Shown piece after piece: positions 7,987 to 16,324 of a DNA stretch of 64,000 bases. A model generated the notes under the pieces. That model was not told the DNA's origin. It did not search any database and worked only from the letters and a program-made list of their open reading frames with translations. Every line of letters begins with the position of its first letter. The stretch's first letter is position 1. This DNA comes from Bacteroidota bacterium. Its GTDB lineage: Bacteria > Bacteroidota > Bacteroidia > B-17B0 > Aurantibacillaceae. The stretch covers positions 42,732 through 106,731 of the forward strand of contig JADJSH010000017.1 of the NCBI GenBank assembly GCA_016711805.1, in the 5' to 3' direction. The position numbers were made by a program, and so were the translations under genes.

Positions 7987-8738
7987 TTTGCATCTGGATA
8001 AGCTCTTTGTAAATATTGCATTTCAGATAAGATATGACCTAAATTCTCTGTATGAATACCTTTTTTACTACCTGTTTGCATATAGGTATCTTCAGGCATT
8101 AACAAGGTTGCTTTAGATAAAACAGTTTTGATATCATCGTGCCATTTAGCTTTAATTGGAATTAAATCTACAGCGATACCTTCGCGCATTAATTGCGCGT
8201 CAACTTCATCCATCTCAAATAATTCGCCCGTATACATCCACAAATCATTTACAGCTGTTTGCATACGTTTATGGCTTTCGCTAGTTCCGTCTCCTAAACG
8301 CAATGTCCAGTCGATGGCATGTTGCATATGGTACTTAATTTCTTTAATTGTTTTTGAAGCAATAGCAGCTAATGTTTCATCTCTGCTTTTTTCTAATTCA
8401 GTGTAAAACAAAAATTCAAAAACAGAAACAAATAACTGACGAGCAATGGTATGCGCAAAATCACCATTGGGTTGCTCAATTAACAAATGGTTGTAGTAAT
8501 TAATTTCTGCACGACGATAAGCAATATCATCATCTGTTTTTCCTTTACCTTCAATATCCGCTGCGTATTTTAATAAAGCTTGTGCTCTACCAATCATATC
8601 TAAAGCTACATTAGTTAAAGCTAAGTCTTCTTCTAAAATAGGGCCTCTGCTGCATAGTTCTGATAAACGGTGACCGAGAATTAAAGCATCATCACCTAAG
8701 CGAAGTGTGTATGTATATGTTGCGTCTTTTGTTGTCAT
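7980..8738 (-). CDS. paaC: 1,2-phenylacetyl-CoA epoxidase subunit PaaC
   Basis: 252-aa ferritin-like protein, the structural partner of the catalytic PaaA subunit. Typical stretches are DDALILGHRLSELCSRGP, LEEDLALTNVALDMIGRAQ and DGTSESHKRMQTAVNDLW. It forms the PaaAC core of the oxygenase that converts phenylacetyl-CoA to its ring 1,2-epoxide. It lies 10 bp after paaB and overlaps paaD. Confidence 0.95.
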   Translation of the reverse strand: MTTKDATYTYTLRLGDDALILGHRLSELCSRGPILEEDLALTNVALDMIGRAQALLKYAADIEGKGKTDDDIAYRRAEINYYNHLLIEQPNGDFAHTIARQLFVSVFEFLFYTELEKSRDETLAAIASKTIKEIKYHMQHAIDWTLRLGDGTSESHKRMQTAVNDLWMYTGELFEMDEVDAQLMREGIAVDLIPIKAKWHDDIKTVLSKATLLMPEDTYMQTGSKKGIHTENLGHILSEMQYLQRAYPDAKW

Positions 8739-8748
8739 AATTTTTTAA

Positions 8749-9039
8749 TTAAATGTTTTTAGCGCCTTCTGGCATTACATAAAAAGTGGGATGACGATAT
8801 ACTTTATCATTTGATGGATCAAACAACATATCATTATCATCAGGATTTGAAGCTACAATATGCTTAGATGGTAACACCCAAATGCTTGTTCCTTCTCCTC
8901 TACGTGTATAAATATCTCTGGCATTTTGAATTGCCATTTTGTTATCAGAAGCATGAACGCTACCTGCATGTATATAAGGAAGTCCTGATTTACTTTGAAT
9001 AAACACTTCCCATAAGTCTAATTGTGTATCTGTTGCCAT
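8749..9039 (-). CDS. paaB: 1,2-phenylacetyl-CoA epoxidase subunit PaaB
   Basis: 96-aa small subunit. The sequence WEVFIQSKSGLPYIHAGSVHA near the N-terminus and the GTSIWVLPSKHI stretch are diagnostic of PaaB, which bridges PaaAC units in the epoxidase complex. Gaps of 10 bp to paaA and paaC show a compact operon. Confidence 0.95.
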   Translation of the reverse strand: MATDTQLDLWEVFIQSKSGLPYIHAGSVHASDNKMAIQNARDIYTRRGEGTSIWVLPSKHIVASNPDDNDMLFDPSNDKVYRHPTFYVMPEGAKNI

Positions 9040-9049
9040 AATAATATTT

Positions 9050-9994
9050 TTAAGCGGTTTCTAATTCTTTTTTTACATGTTTTTGTTTGTAGGCTACTGC
9101 AGCTTCTCTTACCCAAGCTCCCTCTTCATGAAACTTGATATGATGATCTACACGTTGCTTATTACATGGTCCATGACCAGCAATCACTCTGTAAAACTCA
9201 TCCCAATTAATTGGACTAATTTTATAGTGACCTGTCTTTTCATCTAATGAAAAATTGTTATCAGGAATCGTTAAACCAATTAACTCAGCTTGAGGAATCG
9301 TTTTATCAATAAACTTTTGACGTAATTCATCATTTGTTTCACGTTTGATTTTCCATTTAACAGCATCGCTACTATGAGGAGAATCAGTATCATGTGGACC
9401 AAACATCATTAATGATGGCCACCACCATCTATTCATTGCATCTTGCGCCATTGCTTGTTGGTCTTTAGTACCACGCATCATCTTAGTCATGATTTCGTAA
9501 CCTTGACGTTGATGAAAACTTTCTTCTTTACAAATACGCACCATCGCTCTACTATACGGACCGTAGGAAGTACGTTGTAATGACACTTGATTAACGATCG
9601 CAGCGCCATCTACTAACCAACCGATAGCACCAATATCAGCCCAGTTTAAAGCAGGATAATTAAAAATAGAAGAGTACTTCGCTTTACCTGATTGTAAATT
9701 TTCAATCAATTCGGCGCGAGAAACACCTAATGTTTCTGCGGCGCTGTACAAGTATAATCCATGTCCACCTTCGTCCTGAATTTTAGCTAACAAAATTTGT
9801 TTCGCTCTTAAACTTGGGGCGCGAGTAATCCAATTTCCTTCGGGTTGCATACCAATAACTTCAGAATGGGCATGCTGAGAAATTTGACGAATTAAATGTT
9901 TGCGGTAGCCTTCTGGCATATAATCTTTAGCCTCAATGTGCTCTCCATTATCAATCCTTGATTGAAAATGTGTATCAGAATGTTCGTTGTGCAT
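9050..9994 (-). CDS. paaA: 1,2-phenylacetyl-CoA epoxidase catalytic subunit PaaA
   Basis: 314-aa diiron oxygenase subunit. The metal-binding ExxH motifs are visible in QDEGGHGLYLYSAAETLG and CKEESFHQRQGYEIM, the ferritin-like four-helix arrangement of PaaA. It hydroxylates (epoxidises) phenylacetyl-CoA with O2 and electrons from PaaE. First gene of paaABCD; two FNR/CRP-like boxes and a -7-like element lie upstream. Degradation of phenylacetate suits the neighbouring tyrosine/tryptophan catabolic genes. Confidence 0.96.
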   Translation of the reverse strand: MHNEHSDTHFQSRIDNGEHIEAKDYMPEGYRKHLIRQISQHAHSEVIGMQPEGNWITRAPSLRAKQILLAKIQDEGGHGLYLYSAAETLGVSRAELIENLQSGKAKYSSIFNYPALNWADIGAIGWLVDGAAIVNQVSLQRTSYGPYSRAMVRICKEESFHQRQGYEIMTKMMRGTKDQQAMAQDAMNRWWWPSLMMFGPHDTDSPHSSDAVKWKIKRETNDELRQKFIDKTIPQAELIGLTIPDNNFSLDEKTGHYKISPINWDEFYRVIAGHGPCNKQRVDHHIKFHEEGAWVREAAVAYKQKHVKKELETA

Positions 9995-10010
9995 AGTTAG
10001 ATTTTTATTG

Positions 10011-10018
10011 TAAATGTA
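10011..10018 (-). promoter_or_regulatory. Candidate -7 element of the paa promoter
   Basis: On the minus strand TACATTTA, one mismatch from the Bacteroidota -7 consensus TAnnTTTG, 17 nt before the paaA ATG. A start of transcription about 5 nt downstream would put the nearer FNR-like box centre near -42. Confidence 0.45.
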
Positions 10019-10040
10019 TTTTACAAAAAAGCTAACTCAC

Positions 10041-10054
10041 ATGATAATCGTCAA
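10041..10054. promoter_or_regulatory. FNR/CRP-like operator box, paaA proximal
   Basis: ATGAT-AATC-GTCAA, matching the hmgA box (5096-5109) in both half-sites with a different spacer. Its position near -42 from the predicted start is that of a class II activator site. The regulator is not in the window. Confidence 0.5.
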
Positions 10055-10063
10055 TAATGAGAG

Positions 10064-10077
10064 ATGATTATTGTCAG
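10064..10077. promoter_or_regulatory. FNR/CRP-like operator box, paaA distal
   Basis: ATGAT-TATT-GTCAG, 13 of 14 identical to the hmgA box and centred 23 bp (about two helical turns) from the proximal box. Tandem spacing supports cooperative binding; inferred. Confidence 0.48.
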
Positions 10078-10086
10078 AAAAATGGC

Positions 10087-10118
10087 ATAAAAAAACCACC
10101 GACGAATAGTCGATGGTT
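10087..10118 (-). terminator. Intrinsic terminator after yqeY
   Basis: Stem AACCATCGAC / GTCGGTGGTT (one mismatch or G-T pair) on the minus strand followed by TTTTTTT, 24 bp after the yqeY stop. Confidence 0.8.
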
Positions 10119-10141
10119 AAATTTTTAAAATGAAACTAGTT

Positions 10142-10582
10142 TTAGCCCAATAATTCTTTAACCAATTGAGAAACTAATTTTCCATCTGCTCTGCCTGCTA
10201 CTATTTTATTTGCGGCTCCCATTACTTTTCCCATATCAGCTGCCGACGAAGCGCCTGTTTCTGCAATCGCATTTTTTACAATCGTTCTAATTTCATCTTC
10301 AGATAATGCTTTTGGCAAATATTCTTCCATTACTAAAGCTTGTGCAATTTCATCCTCCGCTAAATCAGGTCGGTTTTGTTGGGTGTAAATCTCTGCTGTT
10401 TCTTTACGTTTTTTATATTCTTTTTGAATAGCCTTCGTTGCACTTTCTTCTGTTAATCCTTCAGGAGATGTTTTTAATAATAAGATTACTGATTTTATAG
10501 CTCTTACAGCTTCTAAACGTTTAGCGTCTTTTGCTAACATGGATGCTTTTACATCTGCATTAATTTTTTCTTCAATTCCCAT
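10142..10582 (-). CDS. yqeY: GatB/YqeY domain protein
   Basis: 146-aa stand-alone YqeY protein, related to the C-terminal tRNA-binding domain of the GatB amidotransferase subunit. It has the family features MLAKDAKRLEAVRAIKSVI at the N-terminus and ADMGKVMGAANKIVAGRADG near the C-terminus. Its role is unclear; tRNA-linked quality control has been proposed for the family. Soluble, monocistronic, with its own promoter and terminator. Confidence 0.92.
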   Translation of the reverse strand: MGIEEKINADVKASMLAKDAKRLEAVRAIKSVILLLKTSPEGLTEESATKAIQKEYKKRKETAEIYTQQNRPDLAEDEIAQALVMEEYLPKALSEDEIRTIVKNAIAETGASSAADMGKVMGAANKIVAGRADGKLVSQLVKELLG

Positions 10583-10601
10583 AATATGTTTATTTTTAGT
10601 G

Positions 10602-10632
10602 TAAAGTTATACTTCGTAAGTTAGAAATTCAA
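10602..10632 (-). promoter_or_regulatory. Promoter of yqeY (-33 TTG, N20, -7 TAACTTTA)
   Basis: On the minus strand TTG (10630-10632), 20 nt spacer, then TAACTTTA (10602-10609), close to the Bacteroidota consensus TTG-N17-23-TAnnTTTG. It ends 19 nt before the start codon. Confidence 0.6.
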
Positions 10633-10656
10633 ATTTATAATTTAAAAGAAAAAAAA

Positions 10657-10796
10657 TAACCACATAGACACATAGAAAGAATACTAAATAGAGCTTGAAA
10701 TAGAAATCACGATTTTACACATAGAATTCTATGTGTAAAGCAAAGCTTATATCACTTTCTTTTATCTTATATAAAAACTATGTTTCTATGTGGTTA
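10657..10796. repeat. MITE-like element with AACCACATAG inverted ends, copy 1
   Basis: Left end TAACCACATAGACACATAG, right end CTATGTTTCTATGTGGTTA as inverted repeats, 140 bp in all. Inside is a perfect 26-bp palindrome (10714-10739, ACACATAGAATTCTATGTGT core). A second copy lies at 28316-28453. No transposase gene inside. It ends 29 nt before the tag start codon. Confidence 0.7.
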
Positions 10797-10825
10797 AAAA
10801 TATTAACGCCTAATTTAAAATTATT

Positions 10826-11392
10826 ATGCAATGTACCTGGCCAGTCAACGACGAGCAAATGCTTCATTATCATGATACTGAATGGGGAACTCCTGTACAC
10901 GATGATAAAAAACATTTTGAGTTTATTGTATTAGATTCTTTTCAAGCTGGTTTAAGTTGGAAAACCATTTTACATAGACGAAAACATTTCAAGAAGGCCT
11001 TTGCCAATTTTGACGTTAAAAAAGTAGCTAAGTTTGATGAGACTATGGTTTTAGAACTCATGCAAAACGAAGGTATTATTCGCAACAAACTTAAAATTAC
11101 GGGTACCATTAAAAATGCCAAAGCTTTTATAGAAATTCAAAAAGAGTACGGCTCTTTTGATAAATATATTTGGCAGTTTACAGATAACAAAACCATTGTC
11201 ACTAAAGTCAAACAATCTTCTGAAATTCGTGCCACAAGTCCCGAATCGGATGCAATGAGTAATGCATTAAAAAAACGCGGCTTTACATTTGTAGGTTCTA
11301 CTATTTGTTACGCATATATGCAAGCAGCTGGTATGATTAATGATCATTTGGTTAGTTGCAGTAGGTTTAAAAGAGGTGATGAAGTGATTTAG
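10826..11392 (+). CDS. tag: DNA-3-methyladenine glycosylase I
   Basis: 188 aa, the Tag family of base-excision repair glycosylases that removes 3-methyladenine from DNA. The zinc ligands of the family fit C3, H16 (YHDTEWG), H174 and C178 (DHLVSCSRF). DSFQAGLSWKTILHRRKHFKKAF is the classic family stretch. The start ATG gives the conserved Cys at residue 3, which supports this choice over upstream starts. Single gene, preceded by a MITE-like repeat and followed by a structured repeat. Confidence 0.95.
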   Translation: MQCTWPVNDEQMLHYHDTEWGTPVHDDKKHFEFIVLDSFQAGLSWKTILHRRKHFKKAFANFDVKKVAKFDETMVLELMQNEGIIRNKLKITGTIKNAKAFIEIQKEYGSFDKYIWQFTDNKTIVTKVKQSSEIRATSPESDAMSNALKKRGFTFVGSTICYAYMQAAGMINDHLVSCSRFKRGDEVI

Positions 11393-11406
11393 TTTGATAT
11401 TTATTT

Positions 11407-11640
11407 GGGCGTGACCCTGCGGGTCGGGCTTTCGGCACTCGCTTTTTTATTTGTCCTTCGGAACAAATAAAAAGAGCTCAAACAAAGCCTCAATCCCTCA
11501 CGCGGGTTAACTTAAAATGTGAAACTTACTCTTCGAACTAACAAAAAGCTTGCGTGAGGGATGCAAGCGGAAATCCTTTTTTGTGTTCCTTTTACAAAAA
11601 AGTTTTTAGCGGATCAGCCCGACCCTAAAGGGGCACGCCC
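11407..11640. repeat. Structured dispersed repeat (GGGCGTG family), copy 1
   Basis: 234 bp with nested inverted repeats: ends GGGCGTG / CACGCCC, then GGGTCGGGCT / AGCCCGACCC, an internal hairpin TTATTTGTCC-TTCG-GAACAAATAA, the pair ATCCCTCACGC / GCGTGAGGGAT, and a hairpin around TTTTTTGTG...ACAAAAAAG. A diverged copy is at 31130-31349. Both lie between convergent genes. Local GC is higher than the surroundings. No ORF. Confidence 0.75.
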
Positions 11641-11660
11641 TAAAAATCATAAAATAAATC

Positions 11661-12542
11661 TTAACTAAAATGAACCGCCCCACAACAATTCTTAAACTTC
11701 GTTCCTTTATTACAAGGGCAAGGATCGTTTCTGCCAATTTTATTTTTTTGACGAGCTAATTTCATAGCACTCATATCGTTCTTAAAAACATGTTCCATTA
11801 ACTCATACAATTCTGGATGCTTTGTTTTAAGTAATTGTGGCCTTTCAAAAAAATACTCACTGGCCACTGCAAAAAACTCTGTCTGGCTAGTAGCACCATA
11901 AGGATTAATATCTGACTTACCTTTATTAATTTCTTCAATTTTTTTGCCAATCAAATTTACCCAAGGTAACACATACTGTTTACCTAATAAGTTCTCCGGA
12001 ATACCGTCAATTGCTCCATCCGTTTTGTCAATTAAATGCACAAATTCATGAATAGCAGTATTGTTTTTATCTGTTTCGTTTAAAAATCCTTGGTGTAAAG
12101 CAGGCTTAGATAAAATCATCGTTCCGTTCATCGGCCCTTCGCCTACCATTCCTAGAATACGACGGTCTGCACCAGCTGTTTCAAATTTTTCGTTAAAGCT
12201 GCTAGGGTATAATAACACTTCGGTAATATTATTGTATCGCCATTCTTTAAAAGCAAAAATGGGAATGACGGCACTAGCTGCTACCAATATTCTATCTGTT
12301 TCATCTACTTTTACATCAATACCTGTAATACGCACGTGACTTAAAAAATGAAGTATATCCGATTCGAACCACGTTTTATCTTCAGCGCTTAATCCATTGT
12401 AAAACGCTACTTTTTCAATTAAAACAATGCGCCATTCTGGTAAAAACTCTCCAACAACCAGCTGGTTACTTTTACCTTTATTGATTTGAAAATAACCTAT
12501 TATTCCAATCACAATTAATAAACCAATTCCAAATACTTCCAT
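11661..12542 (-). CDS. mtfA: MtfA-like zinc peptidase (M90) with C-terminal SEC-C motif
   Basis: 293 aa. N-terminal transmembrane helix (about 3-16), then an MtfA/M90 peptidase domain with zinc motif HEFVH in NTAIHEFVHLIDKTDG and a downstream TEFFAVASEYFFERP stretch typical of the family. The C-terminus ends in a SEC-C zinc-binding motif, GRNDPCPCNKGTKFKNCCG, also found at the end of SecA. In E. coli MtfA is soluble and interacts with the Mlc repressor; here it is predicted membrane-anchored, so its target may differ. The SEC-C tail on M90 peptidases is a recurring but less common arrangement. Confidence 0.88.
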   Translation of the reverse strand: MEVFGIGLLIVIGIIGYFQINKGKSNQLVVGEFLPEWRIVLIEKVAFYNGLSAEDKTWFESDILHFLSHVRITGIDVKVDETDRILVAASAVIPIFAFKEWRYNNITEVLLYPSSFNEKFETAGADRRILGMVGEGPMNGTMILSKPALHQGFLNETDKNNTAIHEFVHLIDKTDGAIDGIPENLLGKQYVLPWVNLIGKKIEEINKGKSDINPYGATSQTEFFAVASEYFFERPQLLKTKHPELYELMEHVFKNDMSAMKLARQKNKIGRNDPCPCNKGTKFKNCCGAVHFS

Positions 12543-12627
12543 TCAAATAAATAATTAATAATACCAATAAGTACGACTATAATTTGTGTAAATTTAATGC
12601 TTTAAACACCACTACAAAATTGTAACT

Positions 12628-13721
12628 ATGCTTTTAAAAACAATCCTTGCCGAAATTGAGCGCTTTGCTCCCCTAGCCTATCAAGAATCTTATGATAATT
12701 GTGGTTTATTAACTGGGCATAAAGAACAAGAAGTAACAGGTGCTATATTGTGTTTAGATTGCATAGAAGCAGTGGTTGATGAAGCAATTCAAAAAAACTG
12801 TAATTTAATTATAGCTCATCATCCCATTATTTTTAGTGGCTTAAAAAAATTAAATGGTACTAATTACATTGAGCGAACTATTATTAAAGCCATTCTAAAC
12901 AATATTGCCATTTATGCTTGTCACACCAATTTAGATAATGTGAAATTGGGTGTGAATAAAAAAATAGCCGATAAATTAGGATTGATTAATCAACAAATTT
13001 TGTCACCAAAAAAATCCTTATTAAAAAAATTAGTAACCTTTGTTCCAGCAACTCATTTAGAAGTTGTTAGAGAAGGCTTATTTAATGCAGGCGCCGGAAA
13101 TATTGGAAACTACGATAGCTGCAGTTTTATTTTAGAAGGCACAGGGAGTTTTAGAGGAAATGAAGATTCAAATCCATTTATTGGAGAAAAAGGTAAATTG
13201 AGTTTAGAAAAGAAACACGCCTAGAAGTTATTTTCGAAACCGTAAACGAAGCAACTATTGTTTCGGCATTAAAACAAAATCATCCTTACGAAGAGGTGGC
13301 TTATGATATTTACCAACTCGAAAATAGCTATCAAAATATTGGTTCGGGGATGGTGGGAGAATTAGAAAAACCAATCTCCGAAACCGAGTTTTTAGCGAAT
13401 TTAAAGTCAATTTTCAAGGTAAAAGTTATTAAACATACCGCTTTAACAAATAAAAACATTAAAAAAGTAGCATTGTGTGGTGGCAGCGGAAGCTTCCTGC
13501 TAAAAAATGCAATAAATTCAAAATCAGATATTTACATTAGTTCAGACTTTAAATACCATGAGTTTTTTGATGCTGAAAACCAAATTTTGGTAGCCGATAT
13601 TGGACATTATGAATCGGAGCAATTTACTACCGAAATTTTTTATGAGATTATATCAAATAAATTTCCTACTTTTGCAAGCTATTTAACGGAAACAAACACT
13701 AACCCAGTTAATTATTTTTAA
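12628..13721 (+). CDS. Nif3-like dinuclear metal centre protein (frameshifted in this sequence)
   Basis: The two frames 12628-13224 and 13296-13721 join into one 364-aa Nif3/YbgI/YqfO protein. The first has SYDNCGLLTG and IIAHHPIIFSG (metal-binding His pair) and THLE, then the central regulatory domain. The second carries LCGGSGSFLL, DIYISSDFKYHEF and ADIGHYESEQF, the remaining metal ligands. The break lies at the A-run 13208-13211, where one A is missing; adding it restores LEKETRLEVIFETV. YqfO-type length with the inserted middle domain is normal for Bacteroidota. It is followed after 3 bp by the zinc-ribbon gene, its usual partner in this phylum. Function of the family is unresolved. Confidence 0.9.
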
Positions 13722-13724
13722 ACT

Positions 13725-14487
13725 ATGTGCGCTAAAATCAAAGAAAAAATTGATGCATCTATCGAAGGAAAACTTCGTGCTTTATATGAATTACAAATTA
13801 TCGATTCTAAAATTGATCGTATCCGTACCGTTCGTGGTGAGTTACCTCTTGAAGTTCAAGATTTAGAAGATAGCGTTGCTGGTTTAGAGACACGTGTTGC
13901 TAATTTAACTCAAGAATTAACTGAGTTAAAAGATCAAGTTTCTGAAAAAACTCAAGCTATAAAAAGATTTTCAAGCTAACATTAAAAAATACGAAGCTCA
14001 ACAAGGTAAAGTACGTAACAACCGTGAGTATGATGCTATTTCTAAAGAAATTGAGTTCCAAAATTTAGAGATTCAGTTAGCTGAAAAACGTTTAAAAGAA
14101 AGCAAATTTGCAATCGAACAAAAATCTGAAATCGTAGAAAAATCTCAACATGATTTTTCTGAGCGCAAAAAAGATTTGAAATTAAAAAAATCTGAATTAG
14201 ACGAAATTATTGCGGAAACTGAGAAAGAAGAAAAAGACTTGATGAAAGCTTCTGAAAAAGCTACTGAAGGTATTGAAGAAAGGTTAGTGAATGCTTATAG
14301 AAGAGTTCGTTCAAATACTCGTAATGGTTTAGCTGTTGTGCCCGTTGAGCGTGATGCTTGCGGAGGTTGCTTTAACAAAATACCACCACAAAAACAATTA
14401 GATATCCGTATGAATAAAAAGATTTTAGTATGCGAGCACTGTGGTCGTATTATGGTTGATCCTAATATTATTCCATCAGAAGCATAA
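13725..14487 (+). CDS. Coiled-coil zinc-ribbon protein (C4-type; frameshifted in this sequence)
   Basis: Frames 13725-13979 and 14176-14487, with the stretch between them, form one 253-aa protein. Residues about 10-190 are a long antiparallel coiled coil; the C-terminus has a C4 zinc ribbon, CGGCFNKIPP...CEHCGRIMVDP. The break is one extra A in the run 13961-13965: removing it gives QAIKDFQANIKKYEAQQGKVRNN. This family (CT398/Znf-RING_7 type) is usually next to a Nif3-like gene, as here. Proposed roles in related bacteria include translation or flagellar/secretion chaperoning, but none is established for Bacteroidota. Confidence 0.88.
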
Positions 14488-14507
14488 TCTTCTCATATTA
14501 TTAAACG

Positions 14508-14543
14508 AAAAGAGCGAGATATACATTGTCTCGCTCTTTTTTT
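14508..14543 (+). terminator. Intrinsic terminator after zinc-ribbon gene
   Basis: Stem AAAAGAGCGAGA (14508-14519) / TCTCGCTCTTTT (14529-14540) continuing as TTT, 20 bp after the stop codon. Confidence 0.85.
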
Positions 14544-14550
14544 GGCTCTA

Positions 14551-14645
14551 TAAATTTGTACTATAAAATCATGAAACAGTTCCTTCAATCAAAGCTTTCA
14601 AAACTAATTAATGCCCTTTGTTTTGTATTTAGCTTTAAAAGCTAA
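14551..14645 (+). other. Candidate promoter and 24-codon ORF, uncertain
   Basis: TAAATTTG at 14551-14558 is an exact -7 match, with a TTG 22 nt upstream (inside the terminator loop). It is followed at 14571 by an ATG opening a 24-codon frame, MKQFLQSKLSKLINALCFVF and a few more residues, that ends just before the subtilisin gene on the other strand. The peptide is short, basic and partly hydrophobic. It could be a small protein or a chance frame. Confidence 0.25.
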
Positions 14646-14662
14646 CAACCAATTAACTTAGT

Positions 14663-16324
14663 TTATTCCTTTACAAACTTGCTATTAATTACTCCTTCGG
14701 TAGTTTTAATGGAAATAAAGTAAACCCCATTCGCCATCTCCGTATTAAATACTAATTCAAAGGTGTTGGATTGTTTCTCTGTTAATGAAAAAGCGACGTC
14801 ATTTCCAAGAACATCCATTAACTTTACTTTTTCAATCTTCTCATTTAATGAAAAATTAACTTGATTATGAGCTGGGTTTGGAAATATTACAACAGACCTA
14901 TTCACATCATTTTCTTGCAAACCAACATCATTATGTAAATTTAAGTAATTATGTGCATCGCATATATTTGGAATACCCCATCCATAAATATTATCTGGAT
15001 TTGTAGACTGTGACGCTGTTACTTTTAAAGCATGTAATATTGCCATATTTGTTCGGTTTGGATTAGCATGCCACAAACAAGCAACAGCACCTGCTAAAAT
15101 TGGCGTAGCGTATGAAGTTCCGTTTCCTGTGCTAAATGCGCCATTAGAATTACACACGTAAGCATTTTGCCCCATCGAACTTAAATCAGGTTTTATACGT
15201 CCATCTGATGTTGGGCCAACCGAACTAAAACCTGCATGTACCCCACTACCATTAACCGCGCCAACAGTACAAATACTATCCGCATCGGCTGGAACACCAA
15301 TATAATTCCAAGCACCACCACCTTCATTACCTGCGGCATTTAATACAAATATCCCTTTACGAGCCGCCATCGTTGCTGCAATAGAGGCAACAGCTGTTCT
15401 TCCATTTAAATCAGCATACACGTGATTTTGAGAAGGATTATCAAAAGTAGTATATCCTAAAGAGGTTGTTGTAATATCTGCCCCTACGCTATCCGCAAAT
15501 TCGGCCGCAACAACCCAGTTATTTTCTTCGATAATTTTTTCAGTAGCGGCATCTTCCGAACGAATTAACCAATATTCAGATTTTGGAGCTGTACCAATCA
15601 ATTGACCAGGAGTATTACCGGCTATTAAGGACAAACAATTTGCTCCATGTAAATAATCTTCGTTTACAGATGTATTGCCCGCTACATAATCTCTGGTTCC
15701 TAGCAATCTTCCTTCATTTCTTAACGAGTCAAATACTGGATTTGTATTTACATTTTCAAAACCTGCATCAATTACTGCAATTACAATCCCCTGCCCTCTA
15801 AAACCTAATTCGTGCATACAATCAGCACCAATTTGATTTACTTGAGTAAAAGACGGCCCATAACTATAAGAAGACACTGAGCTTTGCTTATTAGAAGATG
15901 GTGTAATGGCATTCACTGATAATTCCTCTTCTGATTTTGTTTTAATGTATTTACCAACTGGTGCTGAACTTAAAACACAAGTTAAACTATTGATAGCAGA
16001 TAATTGGGAGGCGTTATTAATAATAACAACAGCTGCATTCATCCATTTTGAACGCTGAAATACTTGAGCTCCAGTTGCGTTTACCTGATTAATATAAGTT
16101 TGATTTACTGGTATATCTGTAATATCTGTACCTATACCTTGATTTGCTCTTCTAGCTATAGAGCGAGCCGATAAATATGCACTAGGAATCCCTACAGAAT
16201 AAGGAGAGAAATTTTTATCTTTAAATTTAACCCAATATTTACCAGGAAACTGAGCTAATAATTCGTTAGTTATTGAAAATAACAAACAAGCAAAAATGAT
16301 GGTTTTAATTTTATTCATATCCAT
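14663..16324 (-). CDS. Secreted S8 (subtilisin-like) serine peptidase with T9SS type A sorting domain
   Basis: 553 aa. Signal peptide MNKIKTIIFACLLFSITNELLAQ (starting at the first or third codon; ATG at 16324 or 16318). The catalytic triad is visible: Asp in VIAVIDAGFEN, His in EDYLHGANCLSLIAG and Ser in NGTSYATPILAGA, with the oxyanion Asn in LNAAGNEGGG. The last about 75 residues (VIFPNPAHNQVNF...NGVYFISIKTTEG...KFVKE) form a T9SS type A sorting domain, so the enzyme should be exported to the cell surface or medium. It overlaps the upstream lipoprotein gene by 8-14 nt, suggesting coupled translation. Confidence 0.94.
   Translation of the reverse strand: MDMNKIKTIIFACLLFSITNELLAQFPGKYWVKFKDKNFSPYSVGIPSAYLSARSIARRANQGIGTDITDIPVNQTYINQVNATGAQVFQRSKWMNAAVVIINNASQLSAINSLTCVLSSAPVGKYIKTKSEEELSVNAITPSSNKQSSVSSYSYGPSFTQVNQIGADCMHELGFRGQGIVIAVIDAGFENVNTNPVFDSLRNEGRLLGTRDYVAGNTSVNEDYLHGANCLSLIAGNTPGQLIGTAPKSEYWLIRSEDAATEKIIEENNWVVAAEFADSVGADITTTSLGYTTFDNPSQNHVYADLNGRTAVASIAATMAARKGIFVLNAAGNEGGGAWNYIGVPADADSICTVGAVNGSGVHAGFSSVGPTSDGRIKPDLSSMGQNAYVCNSNGAFSTGNGTSYATPILAGAVACLWHANPNRTNMAILHALKVTASQSTNPDNIYGWGIPNICDAHNYLNLHNDVGLQENDVNRSVVIFPNPAHNQVNFSLNEKIEKVKLMDVLGNDVAFSLTEKQSNTFELVFNTEMANGVYFISIKTTEGVINSKFVKE

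Noticed and set aside
10714..10739. Perfect 26-bp palindrome as an operator for tag
   Set aside because: It is the centre of the MITE-like element, so its symmetry is better explained as part of that repeat.
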